Origin: Paenibacillus dokdonensis
GTDB taxonomy: Bacteria > Bacillota > Bacilli > Paenibacillales > Paenibacillaceae
NCBI RefSeq assembly: GCF_004916975.1
Contig: NZ_STGQ01000001.1
Location: 1,264,993-1,328,992, forward strand
Direction of reading: 5' to 3'
DNA length: 64,000 bases
Part shown: positions 17,061 through 24,424 of the stretch, one piece after another
Numbering within the stretch: the first letter of the stretch is position 1
Layout: the number at the start of each line of letters is the position of its first letter
Position numbers and translations under genes: made by a program
Notes under the pieces: generated by a model
Told to the model about the DNA's origin: nothing
Seen by the model: the letters and a program-made list of their open reading frames with translations, nothing else
Databases searched by the model: none

Positions 17061-17324
17061 ATGAAGAAAGTAAATCTCAAAAAGATTAAGGAACTCCGTA
17101 AGAAAGCGGGATTGTCTTTGGAATATATGGGGAAATTATTAGGCTACGAGAGCCCTAATGGTTATTATTATCTGGAGATAGGGCGCGGCAAGTTCACGGC
17201 GGAAGCTCTGGCAAAGGTTGCAGATGAATTCAAGGTGCCAATAGAGGAGCTTTTTTTTGTCGAAGGAGTTGCCGAAATGGTAACACAGGGAAATAAGAGT
17301 CTTACTACTCGGGATGTGATCTAA
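17061..17324 (+). CDS. XRE-family regulator, Cro-like (87 aa)
   Basis: First gene of the rightward early operon. A helix-turn-helix spans most of the protein: LKKIKELRKKAGLSLEYMGK, then a GYESPNGYYYLEIGRGKFT recognition segment and EALAKVADEFKVPIEELFF. The start at ATG 17061 is chosen because GGAGG (17048-17052) stands 8 bases before it; GTG 17052 and ATG 17055 are too close. The last third of the gene contains operator O5. It probably acts as Cro, competing with the CI-type repressor for the operators. Overlaps the next gene by one base (TAATG). Confidence 0.85.
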   Translation: MKKVNLKKIKELRKKAGLSLEYMGKLLGYESPNGYYYLEIGRGKFTAEALAKVADEFKVPIEELFFVEGVAEMVTQGNKSLTTRDVI

Positions 17325-17527
17325 TGCTCCTCTCTCAATATGTACACCAACGCAGGCAGGAACTGAACCTCAGCCAGAAGCAGATTGCAAAATCAGCGAA
17401 CATATCTGTTGATACTGTTCAGCGCTTCGAGTCAGAGGGCTCATATAACCCTCATGGGATAACGTTGCTTCGGTTATGTAAGGCGCTTCAGATCAGTTTG
17501 GATGATGCGATTGAGATGATTCTTTGA
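17324..17527 (+). CDS. Small XRE-family regulator (67 aa)
   Basis: Almost entirely a helix-turn-helix: LSQYVHQRRQELNLSQKQIA with recognition region SVDTVQRFESEGSYNP and a closing helix ITLLRLCKALQISL. Its ATG shares one base with the preceding stop codon, indicating translational coupling. A second small XRE protein directly behind a Cro-like gene is common in Firmicute prophages, often as an anti-repressor or cII-like activator; its role here is not shown. Confidence 0.85.
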   Translation: MLLSQYVHQRRQELNLSQKQIAKSANISVDTVQRFESEGSYNPHGITLLRLCKALQISLDDAIEMIL

Positions 17528-17542
17528 AGGAGGTGATCTAAC

Positions 17543-17686
17543 TTGGAACAATCGTTACAAGAAATCAAGGCAGTGAAGGAAACCCGGGATCCTGAAGAGG
17601 CAAACAAACTACTTCAAGAAGGATGGGTTCTAGACTTCCGCGAGCACGAACCAAGCCGTAGTCGTTATGTACTTATTAAATTCTAA
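17543..17686 (+). CDS. Small phage protein (47 aa)
   Basis: A 47-residue frame starts at TTG 17543 behind a GGAGGTGAT site (17529-17536). The product contains DPEEANKLLQEGWVLDF followed by a basic RSRYVLIKF end. This 'helix - EGW - strand - YVL.K' layout recurs in small early proteins of Firmicute phages of unknown role. Codon use and the strong SD support reality. It belongs to the early operon. Confidence 0.7.
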   Translation: MEQSLQEIKAVKETRDPEEANKLLQEGWVLDFREHEPSRSRYVLIKF

Positions 17687-17704
17687 TGGAGCGAGGTGCT
17701 GCTT

Positions 17705-17845
17705 GTGGAGAATCCTCCAGGAATAACTTATCAAGCTGAATATGAGCCTGATATGGAAAAGATGGTCAAGGCTTTGAGAATTTTACATGAAGCTCCTAAC
17801 CCAGAAAAAAAGTCAGAGGAAGATGAGCTTCAGGAAGGAGCATAA
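17705..17845 (+). CDS. Small acidic phage protein (46 aa)
   Basis: A frame from GTG 17705 to TAA 17843, with a GCGAGG site nine bases upstream. The product is acidic with a central DMEKMVKALRILHEA helix and a Glu/Lys-rich tail (PEKKSEEDELQEGA). No family is recognised. It is placed tightly between two other small early genes, and the stop is followed one base later by the next start. Confidence 0.6.
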   Translation: MENPPGITYQAEYEPDMEKMVKALRILHEAPNPEKKSEEDELQEGA

Positions 17846-17846
17846 T

Positions 17847-17996
17847 ATGTGCTTTCGCTGGAAACGCGAGTCTTCGCGAGCAGCATGCGTGTCAGCAACG
17901 GTGACTCGAGTGATTCTGAAAGATTCGAAATTGGAATTGAAAAGGATAGAAGAAAGCCGCCGGAGCTGTACCGGCTACCAGCGGCAAAGGGGATGA
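17847..17996 (+). CDS. Small basic phage protein (49 aa), uncertain
   Basis: ATG 17847 has AGGAAGGAG at 6 bases. The product is Arg/Lys/Cys-rich (MCFRWKRESSRAACV start, ESRRSCTGYQRQRG end) with no recognised domain. The other frame at 17849 gives a longer but SD-less product and is disfavoured. The region 17,900-18,060 has atypical codon use in every frame, so this could also be a non-coding leader of the next gene. Confidence 0.4.
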   Translation: MCFRWKRESSRAACVSATVTRVILKDSKLELKRIEESRRSCTGYQRQRG

Positions 17997-18089
17997 CGAT
18001 AAGGGGAAGGTTTTGCTCACAACTCAATATTACAGCAGCTCCTTGTCCGTCTTCATCCCTTATAACGGACAAAGGAGATGAAATTAGTT

Positions 18090-18605
18090 ATGGCAGTTGG
18101 ACAATTTGGCCCCGCGCTTGAAGAGGTGCTCAAACGTACAGGGGATACACGGAATAAAGCAGGAGCTGCTGCTCATGTGGATGCTTCACTGATTGGGAAA
18201 ATTGTTAAGGGTACAAGAAAACCATCCAAAGAGGTGATGGCATCCACAACTGAGTATTACGATGATGGACAGCTTTACATAGCGGCCGCTGGGGAAGTTA
18301 CCCATGGTGCATTCGTTCCTTGGCTGAACAATGTTGATCTTCACAAGTCAAGCGTTCATTTGAAAACGATTGAGGAAATACATGAGGCAATGGATGCTCT
18401 TATGCTAGCCCCAATAACCAAGACAAAGGAGCAGTTAGCGGAGACTGATTTGCAGCAAATCAAGCGCACTATGATGGAATGTGTCGAAGCAATAACAGCA
18501 TTGACACATTACGTGGCGATTCTCTGTAATGAATACCGCTTTTCTTGGACTGATGTATGGAAAGAACATCGGGCTTATCTTAGATCAAAAAAATATATGA
18601 AATGA
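18090..18605 (+). CDS. HTH-containing early phage protein (171 aa)
   Basis: N-terminal 60 residues resemble a helix-turn-helix (RNKAGAAAHVDASLIGKIVK with GTRKPSKEVMASTTEYYDD), followed by a helical C-terminal part (EEIHEAMDALMLAP, DLQQIKRTMMECVEAITALT). Start is either ATG 18078, directly touching AAAGGAG, or ATG 18090 at 12 bases; the latter is chosen although the spacing is long. It overlaps the next gene by four bases. Probably an early transcriptional regulator; target unknown. Confidence 0.7.
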   Translation: MAVGQFGPALEEVLKRTGDTRNKAGAAAHVDASLIGKIVKGTRKPSKEVMASTTEYYDDGQLYIAAAGEVTHGAFVPWLNNVDLHKSSVHLKTIEEIHEAMDALMLAPITKTKEQLAETDLQQIKRTMMECVEAITALTHYVAILCNEYRFSWTDVWKEHRAYLRSKKYMK

Positions 18606-18901
18606 GGCGAAATAAGTTGGAAATGAAAATGGGGATTGAGGAACAAGTGAGTGTTGTAGCTAGGAACGCCAAACACAATTTGAAACTGATTAAGCGTACT
18701 CCAACGATCTGTAATCCAGAAGACCTGGACAAGAATATCAAGTTCCTAGAAATGATGGTCCGTCTTCATAAAACAGATCTGAAAGCACAAAAAAACGCAC
18801 GGCGTGCAGGCCGGGCGCTCTCGCTGAGAACACGTCTTAAGAGTCTCTTGTCGTCCATTTTAGCCGATGAACGCCGGAAACGCAAGGAGGGGACAGCATA
18901 A
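18602..18901 (+). CDS. Small basic phage protein (99 aa)
   Basis: The frame starts at ATG 18602 within the previous stop (ATGA); a TTG at 18617 with GAGG at 9 bases is an alternative start. The sequence is helical and basic (DLKAQKNARRAGRALSLRTR), suggesting nucleic-acid contact, but no domain is recognised. It ends one base into the next gene (TAATG), so the three genes 18090-19182 form a translationally coupled chain. Confidence 0.65.
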   Translation: MRRNKLEMKMGIEEQVSVVARNAKHNLKLIKRTPTICNPEDLDKNIKFLEMMVRLHKTDLKAQKNARRAGRALSLRTRLKSLLSSILADERRKRKEGTA

Positions 18902-19182
18902 TGGATCGTCATTGGAAAAGCTTATTGTTTCTATTCCAAAATAACTGGAAGCTTAACACTTGCCTGACCACTAAATATATTGATCTGAACAAAAGAATCG
19001 TTCACATTCGTAAGCTGCGGGAGGTTTCTAAGCCTTGGTCTGAGTCTGAAAAGTTCATGCTTGACCTGGCTCTCCATCTGTTCAATGAGCGCAACAAGGT
19101 AAACCTTTCGGATATGGACCATCTGGATTCCCAGAATTCGAAACTTGTTATACAAGCACTACACATTCGCTTCAATTTATAA
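18901..19182 (+). CDS. Small helical phage protein (93 aa)
   Basis: Starts at ATG 18901 overlapping the previous stop. It has a LLFLFQNNWKLNTCLTT segment, then alternating charged helices (KFMLDLALHLFNERNKVNLS). No family recognised. Tight coupling and GGAGG site upstream (18885-18892) support translation. Confidence 0.6.
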   Translation: MDRHWKSLLFLFQNNWKLNTCLTTKYIDLNKRIVHIRKLREVSKPWSESEKFMLDLALHLFNERNKVNLSDMDHLDSQNSKLVIQALHIRFNL

Positions 19183-19200
19183 AAAGGAGATTGATCATAT

Positions 19201-19455
19201 ATGAAAGCCACTGGAATTGTAAGACACGTCGACTCACTGGGACGGATCGTTCTCCCTAAAGAACTGAGATCCACATTGGACATTGCCGAGCACACACCTC
19301 TTGAAATTTACTCGGACGGTGACAAGATAGTTCTCAAAAAATATGCTCCTGGATGCATTTTTACAGGACAGGAAGATGATCTGATTTTGTTCAAAGGCAA
19401 GTTGATCAGCAGGGCAGTTATTCAAGAGATGGCATCTTCTGCAGGAATTGAATAG
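19201..19455 (+). CDS. AbrB/SpoVT-family transition-state regulator (84 aa)
   Basis: The N-terminal swapped-hairpin DNA-binding domain is evident: ATGIVRHVDSLGRIVLPKEL then RSTLDIAEHTPLEIYSDGDK and IVLKKY (residues 2-52), as in AbrB, Abh and SpoVT. The C-terminal 30 residues form a small extension (ILFKGKLISRAVIQEMA). AbrB proteins bind DNA as tetramers and control post-exponential genes. A phage copy could adjust host or phage transcription to growth phase. AAAAGGAG precedes ATG 19201. It is the last protein gene before the 500-base structured non-coding region. Confidence 0.9.
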   Translation: MKATGIVRHVDSLGRIVLPKELRSTLDIAEHTPLEIYSDGDKIVLKKYAPGCIFTGQEDDLILFKGKLISRAVIQEMASSAGIE

Positions 19456-19459
19456 AAAC

Positions 19460-19930
19460 AAGACAAGGCCTTGGCCCTGTCTTCCGGCGTCGGACGGTAA
19501 ACGTAACCTTTCTCCCGTACGGCGTCGGAAGATGCGGCTAACGCATCCCAGAGCACTAGCGCGAGGGTTACATTTTTAGACTTTGTTGACTCCCTCTACA
19601 AAAGGAATAAGACCAAAGTCTGGTTCGCCATTAGCCACGCAACCGCCTGCTTCATTCGATAATTCGGTGTGGTGGGTTGATTGGTTGGAAAAATGGCAAC
19701 TCTCGCGGTGGTGCTCTAACCACTCAAGGTGGTGGCGGAATAGGTAGACGCATAATTCGGGTAAAGGAACGGCTGTGGGGATGAGATAGGTACAAGAGAA
19801 GCCGGGTTAACACCTCAACACCTATCCAGCCGATAAACTGCTGAAAATATTAACCCATGTCCTGTTTATACAGTGCCGGCTAACAGCAGCATATTTCTAT
19901 GCAGGGTGCAAATCCTTGCCCACCTTGAAC
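19460..19930 (+). ncRNA. Candidate long structured non-coding RNA in the early region
   Basis: No convincing reading frame exists between 19456 and 19952. Instead the plus strand is dense in complementary segments: AAGACA/TGTCTT (19460-19483), CTTCCG/CGGAAG (19481-19486 with 19526-19531), GATGCG/CGCATC hairpin (19531-19547), GTAACC/GGTTAC (19503-19508 with 19566-19571), AGACTTTG/CAAAGTCT (19578-19585 with 19614-19621), GTGGT/ACCAC hairpin (19708-19723), and then the tRNA-like domain (19726-19926). Some pairings exclude each other. Large structured RNAs linked to tRNAs (GOLLD, ROOL) are known from prophages, but membership cannot be judged by eye. Confidence 0.5.
19726..19926 (+). ncRNA. tRNA-like domain with tRNA-Leu-type D arm and a long insert replacing the anticodon arm
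   Basis: AAGGTGG (19726-19732) can pair with CCACCTT (19920-19926) as a 7-bp acceptor stem. TGGCGGAATAGGTAGACGC (19733-19751) is a canonical tRNA-Leu D arm with conserved A14 and GG. GCAGGG TGCAAAT CCTTGC (19901-19919) resembles a T arm, with a 6-bp stem and TGCAAAT in place of TTCAAAT. About 150 bases separate the arms. Inside, AGCCGG/CCGGCT (19800-19805, 19876-19881), GTTAA/TTAAC, the hairpin CTGTTTATACAG (19862-19873), GATAGG/CCTATC and CTGCTG/CAGCAG can form, the last two as pseudoknots. No CCA is encoded and no anticodon stem is apparent. Confidence 0.5.
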
Positions 19931-19952
19931 TATTTTGAAAGGAGGTCAAGCC

Positions 19953-20192
19953 ATGCAAGTAATTCAAAAGTTGACTGTGATCAGCGTTCCGAATCATGTC
20001 TACGAAGTTGGAACCGAGATTAATGGTCGGGAAGTTATCGAAATCAAGCAAGTAGGTGACGCTGACTTTTCTGAATTTTGGGTGATTGATGAAAACGAAA
20101 AAGTCATCATCAGCATTGAGAACTGCCCAGTAATCGTGGAATGGCAGGAAGTCGCTGAACATGAGCAGGAGGAGGTACTGGCGATTGGGTGA
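19953..20192 (+). CDS. Small phage protein (79 aa)
   Basis: Start ATG 19953 with GGAGGTC at 7 bases; an upstream ATG at 19935 lacks an SD. The product is beta-rich in the first half (VIQKLTVISVPNHVYEVG, REVIEIKQVGD) and acidic at the end (EVAEHEQEEVLAIG). It first follows the non-coding region and overlaps the next small gene by eight bases. Not recognised. Confidence 0.65.
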   Translation: MQVIQKLTVISVPNHVYEVGTEINGREVIEIKQVGDADFSEFWVIDENEKVIISIENCPVIVEWQEVAEHEQEEVLAIG

Positions 20193-20307
20193 GGTTGCAG
20201 AAATGATATTGAATGGACTTCTGTGCGAAGTATGCGGCTGCTATATCGATGATATGGAGGAACCAGGCTATCCCCGCACTTGCGAGGACTGTGAAAACGA
20301 AAAATGA
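20185..20307 (+). CDS. Small zinc-binding protein (40 aa)
   Basis: TTG 20185 with GGAGG about 9 bases upstream; it overlaps the previous stop. The product contains two CxxC knuckles (CEVCG and CEDC) separated by an acidic DDMEEPGYPRT segment, a classic tiny zinc finger. An internal ATG at 20203 gives a 34-aa version with both knuckles. Such proteins are frequent in phage early regions and often bind nucleic acid or host proteins; the function here is unknown. Confidence 0.65.
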   Translation: MGEVAEMILNGLLCEVCGCYIDDMEEPGYPRTCEDCENEK

Positions 20308-20376
20308 CCCTTGGCGAAGGGTCATGTCTGGTACTTAATAAATTTTCTTGCCCCCACTATAGCAGATGGGGGCGTA
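20304..20376 (+). terminator. Two consecutive hairpins, possible attenuator/terminator
   Basis: A perfect TGACCCTT-GGCG-AAGGGTCA hairpin (20305-20324) overlaps the stop of the zinc-knuckle gene. A second one, GCCCCCA/TGGGGGC (20350-20374), follows 26 bases later. Neither has a strong T run, so they may be processing or pausing elements rather than full terminators. Confidence 0.45.
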
Positions 20377-20400
20377 TCACACAAGAGGGAGTGATTGGTC

Positions 20401-20658
20401 ATGGGAGCAGCAATGTCACTTGATATTACTGGCGAACGCCTGGAAGCAGCAGTGCAGCCTAAGCGGATGTACACTCCGACGATCTTATCGGTCAGAGCTC
20501 AAAGCGGCACAGTGGAGATCCATTTGAACGATGAGCAGCTGGCTGAGATTGAATATACGATCCGGCAGCATCTGGATAGCGTCCGGTACCCGGAAGCACC
20601 GCAACAAACTGTGAAGGATGTTGAACTGAAATACACAATCAAGGAGGAGATCGCTTGA
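20401..20658 (+). CDS. Small phage protein (85 aa) upstream of the SbcC-like gene
   Basis: ATG 20401 is preferred (GGGAG about 9 bases upstream); TTG 20395 in the same frame is an alternative. The sequence has a beta segment SVRAQSGTVEIHLNDEQLAE and a helix IEYTIRQHLDSV. It overlaps the next gene by four bases. No known family; the position suggests a role with the recombination genes. Confidence 0.65.
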   Translation: MGAAMSLDITGERLEAAVQPKRMYTPTILSVRAQSGTVEIHLNDEQLAEIEYTIRQHLDSVRYPEAPQQTVKDVELKYTIKEEIA

Positions 20659-22640
20659 AGAAGATCATTCTGGAGCGCTTGACGCTCCGCAATTTTAAAG
20701 GTTTCAAGGAGTTCGTTCTCGCCACCAATGGCGGGAACGTTGACGCCTACGGTGACAATGGCACAGGAAAGACAACTGCATTTGATGGCTTCATTTGGCT
20801 GCTGTTTGGTAAAGACAGTCTGAATCGTTCTGAATTTGAGATTAAGGAGCTCGATGCTGCGGGCAAGGTGAAGCAGCATAAACTTGACCACGAGGTCGAA
20901 GGAGACATTCTTATTAATGGCCGGCGGCGGACCTTTCGCAGAGTGTACTCCGAAAAGTGGACTAAGAAACGTGGATCCGCAATGGATTCCTTCGAGGGGC
21001 ATACCACAAGCTACTTCGTCGATGGCGTGCCGGTTAAACTATCGGAATATAAGGCAGAGGTAGATTCCATTATCAAAGAGGATCTGTTCAGGCTCCTGAC
21101 CAGCCCAACCTTTTTCAATGAAGTCCTGAAGGCGGATGAACGCCGCAAAGTCTTAATGGAAGTATGCGGCGGTATTACGGATGCGGAAATAATTCATACG
21201 AATAGGGAACTCGAGCGTCTGCTTTCGATCTTGGAGGATAGGACGGTAGAAAAGCATGCTGAAAAAGTTAAAGCACGCCAAAAGGATATCAACGCTGAAA
21301 TTAAATATATTCCAACTAAAATCAACGAGGCAATGTACAGTAAGCCGGACATTGCTGATTTGGATGAAGAATTGCTGCAGGAAGATATTGATAGCATTCG
21401 CTCTCGAGTCCAGGCGAAAGAAGAAGAACTACTCCGGATCCGAAATGGCGGAGAAACAGCTGTAAAGGAGAAGCGAATCCGTGAGATCGAAAGTGAGCTT
21501 CTTTCCATTCAAAATAAGCTTCAATCGGAAGTTTTAGACAAAGTGGCTCACCAACGTAATGAGGTAGGGCAGCTGCAGAGAGATTTCGATTCCCTTCGCC
21601 GGCAGATTGAGGACAAACGTCATCAGATTCAGCACAACGAGCGCACTATCGAATTCAGAAATCAGGATACTGAGCGTTTGAAAGCCAAATGGTCTGAAGT
21701 AAATGGACAGGTTTTTGAACATCATCATGATGAGAATTGTCCGACATGTGGCCAGACTCTCCCCGGAGAGCAAAAGCAGGCTGCGCACGTCAAGGCAGAG
21801 GCGGATTTTAACCGAGGGAAAGCTCATCGGCTTGAACAAATCAGTTCTGAGGGCAAGAGAGCAAAAGATGAAGTGCGACATTTAGAACTTGCCAATACCC
21901 GGCTATTGGATGAGATTAACAAATTAAGTGACGGATCAGCCATTCTGCAGGTTGACCTTAAAAGTTCTGAATCTGAGCTCGATAACCTGCGTTCAGGCAT
22001 TCAGGATCCTCGGAGCAATCCGGAATATCAGAACCTGAATGAGGAGAAAGAGCAGGTTGAAAAGGAAATAAACTCTCTACGAGATTCCGCCAAAGAATCT
22101 TATGAAATTATCAAAAAAGAGATTGATACTCTTCGATCTGAACTCATGAAACTTGAAGAGGAGAAGGCGAAATTTGCTCATGTCCGTAAAATTGAACAAC
22201 GCATCAAAGAGCACGAACGCCAGGAAAGAGAGTTGGCCGCGGAATATGAGAGGCTGCAGGAAGAGCTATTCCTTACTGAAGAGTTTAAACGAACAAAAGT
22301 CGCTCTTATGGATTCCAAAATCCAGACAAAATTCAAATATGCCCGTTTTCGTTTGTTTGAGGATCAAATCAACGGGGGGCTGAAGGATGTTTGTGAAACG
22401 ATGTTCGAAGGAGTCCCTTATGATAAAGGACTTAATCGCGCAGCTCAATACAACGTTGGAATAGACATCATTAACGTCTTATCTGACTATTACGGATTCT
22501 CTGCACCAATTTTTATTGACAATGCCGAAGCGGTTACTCAACTGATCGACACGGATGCCCAAGTTATTCGCCTGGTGGTTTCTGAGGCAGATAAGAAGCT
22601 TCGCGTCGTACCACACAACACCATGCAGGAGGCGATCTAA
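20655..22640 (+). CDS. SbcC/Rad50-like ATPase with zinc hook (661 aa)
   Basis: SMC-type ATPase expected to act on DNA ends in phage recombination. The N-terminal half of the ATPase has Walker A GDNGTGKTT (residues 33-41). Two long coiled-coil arms (about 190-340 and 380-590) flank a zinc-hook CPTC at 362-365. The C-terminal half holds a Walker B-like SAPIFIDNAE. This is the Rad50 layout at half the size of cellular SbcC. No SbcD-type nuclease gene is adjacent; the following MBL-fold protein is the only nuclease-like partner visible. Starts at TTG 20655 inside the previous gene's end. RecT follows immediately. Confidence 0.9.
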   Translation: MKKIILERLTLRNFKGFKEFVLATNGGNVDAYGDNGTGKTTAFDGFIWLLFGKDSLNRSEFEIKELDAAGKVKQHKLDHEVEGDILINGRRRTFRRVYSEKWTKKRGSAMDSFEGHTTSYFVDGVPVKLSEYKAEVDSIIKEDLFRLLTSPTFFNEVLKADERRKVLMEVCGGITDAEIIHTNRELERLLSILEDRTVEKHAEKVKARQKDINAEIKYIPTKINEAMYSKPDIADLDEELLQEDIDSIRSRVQAKEEELLRIRNGGETAVKEKRIREIESELLSIQNKLQSEVLDKVAHQRNEVGQLQRDFDSLRRQIEDKRHQIQHNERTIEFRNQDTERLKAKWSEVNGQVFEHHHDENCPTCGQTLPGEQKQAAHVKAEADFNRGKAHRLEQISSEGKRAKDEVRHLELANTRLLDEINKLSDGSAILQVDLKSSESELDNLRSGIQDPRSNPEYQNLNEEKEQVEKEINSLRDSAKESYEIIKKEIDTLRSELMKLEEEKAKFAHVRKIEQRIKEHERQERELAAEYERLQEELFLTEEFKRTKVALMDSKIQTKFKYARFRLFEDQINGGLKDVCETMFEGVPYDKGLNRAAQYNVGIDIINVLSDYYGFSAPIFIDNAEAVTQLIDTDAQVIRLVVSEADKKLRVVPHNTMQEAI

Positions 22641-23720
22641 TTGACCGACCAAAATCAGCAGGCAGTGACGAAGAAAGAGCCGACTCAATCGGAACGCTTC
22701 ATGACCAAGGTAATTGCAGAGTTTGGATCCAGTGTAGGGGAAGTTGCTCTTACGAACTTCCAAAAGCGGCTGGCACAAAACTACTTCATAGCGCTGGATA
22801 GCGTGCTGAAGACAACAGAGGAAAAGCGGCTCAAGAAGTCTGAGAAGTACCGTGATCAGTTGCCAGTAACCTGGGCGAACGTGAATATGGACAAGTTGTC
22901 CCGAGACGTTGTGGCCTACGCGAGAATTGGATTCGATCCGGCACAGCCAAATCATATCAACCTGGTCCCTTTTAAAAACAACAATACTGGCAAGTACGAC
23001 ATTGGATTTATCGAAGGGTACCGGGGTCTCGAACTTAAGTCTGTCAAATACGGTTTAGATGTTCCTGATCACGTAACGATTGAATTAGTTTACTCCAACG
23101 ATTATTTCGCGCCTATCAAAAAGGATGCGAATCATCCGCAAGATAGCTACGAATTCGAAATCAAGAACCCTTTTGATCGAGGAATGATCCTTGGAGGATT
23201 TTATTATCACTCCTACACGAAGGTCCCAGAAAAGAACAAGCTGGTCATGATGACACTCAAAGAGATTGAGAAGCGGAAGCCTGATCACGCAAGCCCTGAA
23301 TTTTGGGGCGGCGAGAAAGACAAATGGGAATGGGATCCCAAGGCTAACAAAAATGTAAAGAAAGGCACTGAAAAAGTTGAGGGTTGGTACGACAAGATGT
23401 GCTGGAAGACGATATATCGTGCAGCGCATAGCGACATCACCATCGACAGCCAGAAGATTGACGATGATTATCTTCGTCTCAAACAGATGGAGAGCGAATT
23501 CGCTGAGGCTGAAGTTGAACGGGAAATTGGTGCCAATGCCAATAAAAACGTCATCGATATCACACCTCCTGGTGAACCTGAGGAATCTGCTTCGGATGCT
23601 GAAAGTAGTGTACCCCAGCAGAATTCTGATTCTGGGGAACAGCCAGAAATGAATTTTGAGGACTTTAGCAGTGATGTACCACCTATGGAGTCGGCTGGCA
23701 GCAGCCCTGAGACCTGGTGA
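22641..23720 (+). CDS. recT: RecT-family single-strand annealing recombinase
   Basis: A 359-aa protein matching the RecT/Redbeta superfamily: the N-terminal half has DKLSRDVVAYARIGFDP and NLVPFKNNNTGKYDIGFIEG YRG-type core motifs, then YSNDYFAPIK and a GYYHS-like stretch (GGFYYHSYTKVP). Residues about 285-359 are an acidic, Ser/Pro/Glu-rich tail ending in NFEDFSSDVPPM, resembling tails that dock on partner proteins. RecT anneals complementary strands at resected ends. Starts at TTG 22641, directly after the SbcC-like gene. Confidence 0.95.
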   Translation: MTDQNQQAVTKKEPTQSERFMTKVIAEFGSSVGEVALTNFQKRLAQNYFIALDSVLKTTEEKRLKKSEKYRDQLPVTWANVNMDKLSRDVVAYARIGFDPAQPNHINLVPFKNNNTGKYDIGFIEGYRGLELKSVKYGLDVPDHVTIELVYSNDYFAPIKKDANHPQDSYEFEIKNPFDRGMILGGFYYHSYTKVPEKNKLVMMTLKEIEKRKPDHASPEFWGGEKDKWEWDPKANKNVKKGTEKVEGWYDKMCWKTIYRAAHSDITIDSQKIDDDYLRLKQMESEFAEAEVEREIGANANKNVIDITPPGEPEESASDAESSVPQQNSDSGEQPEMNFEDFSSDVPPMESAGSSPETW

Positions 23721-24424
23721 TTGATATTCAATGTTTCGGATCCAGCAGCGCGGGCAATGCCTACCGGATAACGGATGGGCACACGCCCCTTCTGCTGGAA
23801 GCCGGACTTCCTTATAAAGTCCTGCAACGGGCCTTGAACTTCCGCATGACGGATATTGCCGGCTGCCTGATCACACATGAGCATCTGGATCACAGCAAGG
23901 CTGCAGGAGACGTTATGAAGGCCGGAATCAATGTTTATACCAGCCAGGGCACGGCGACTGCAAGAGGGCTGTCAGGGCATCGTCTGAAGGTGATTAAGGC
24001 GATGGAGCAGTTCCAGATTGGTAGTTGGACCATCCTACCATTCGATATACAGCATGACGTTGAGGAGCCGCTGGGCTTCCTTCTCGCGAATACGGCCGGT
24101 GACAAGCTTGTCTTTCTGACGGACACATATTATTGCCGGCATCGCTTCCGGGACCTGACCCATATCATGGTGGAGTGCAATTATTCAATGGATATTGTCA
24201 GAGAACGAGTAGCAACTGGCCACCTTCACCCAGCACAAATGAAACGGCTACTAAAATCACATTTTGGACTGGAACATGTAAAAAATTTCTTGAAAGCCAA
24301 TGATACCCGGAAAGTCCAAGAGATTTGGCTGCTTCACCTCTCGGACGGTAATGCCGATGAGGAGCGTTTCAAACGGGAGATCCAGGAGACGACCGGCAAG
24401 CTGGTCCGGGTGGCTGGGCGATGA
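23717..24424 (+). CDS. MBL-fold metallohydrolase (235 aa)
   Basis: Metallo-beta-lactamase fold with the motif THEHLDHSKAAGD (HxHxDH) near residue 55 and a later FLTDTYY (metal-bridging Asp) and a GHLHPAQ histidine. It resembles the YycJ/WalJ group of predicted exonucleases. Placed right behind recT (ATG/GTG start overlapping by four bases), it may supply the nuclease that generates single strands for RecT. This is an inference from position; beta-CASP features typical of RNases are not seen. Overlaps the next gene by four bases. Confidence 0.88.
   Translation: MIDIQCFGSSSAGNAYRITDGHTPLLLEAGLPYKVLQRALNFRMTDIAGCLITHEHLDHSKAAGDVMKAGINVYTSQGTATARGLSGHRLKVIKAMEQFQIGSWTILPFDIQHDVEEPLGFLLANTAGDKLVFLTDTYYCRHRFRDLTHIMVECNYSMDIVRERVATGHLHPAQMKRLLKSHFGLEHVKNFLKANDTRKVQEIWLLHLSDGNADEERFKREIQETTGKLVRVAGR

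Noticed and set aside
17849..18121. 90-codon frame overlapping the 49-aa small gene
   Set aside because: Its start lies two bases off the SD-supported ATG 17847, the product is low quality, and it runs into the next coupled gene.
19726..19926. Functional tRNA-Leu gene
   Set aside because: The acceptor, D and T arms look right, but no anticodon stem-loop can be formed at the expected distance, the variable region is wrong and CCA is absent. Kept as a tRNA-like RNA candidate only.
19726..19926. Group I intron inside a tRNA
   Set aside because: The insert of about 150 bases is smaller than a group I core, and no P3-P7 sequence pattern was found by eye; not proven either way.
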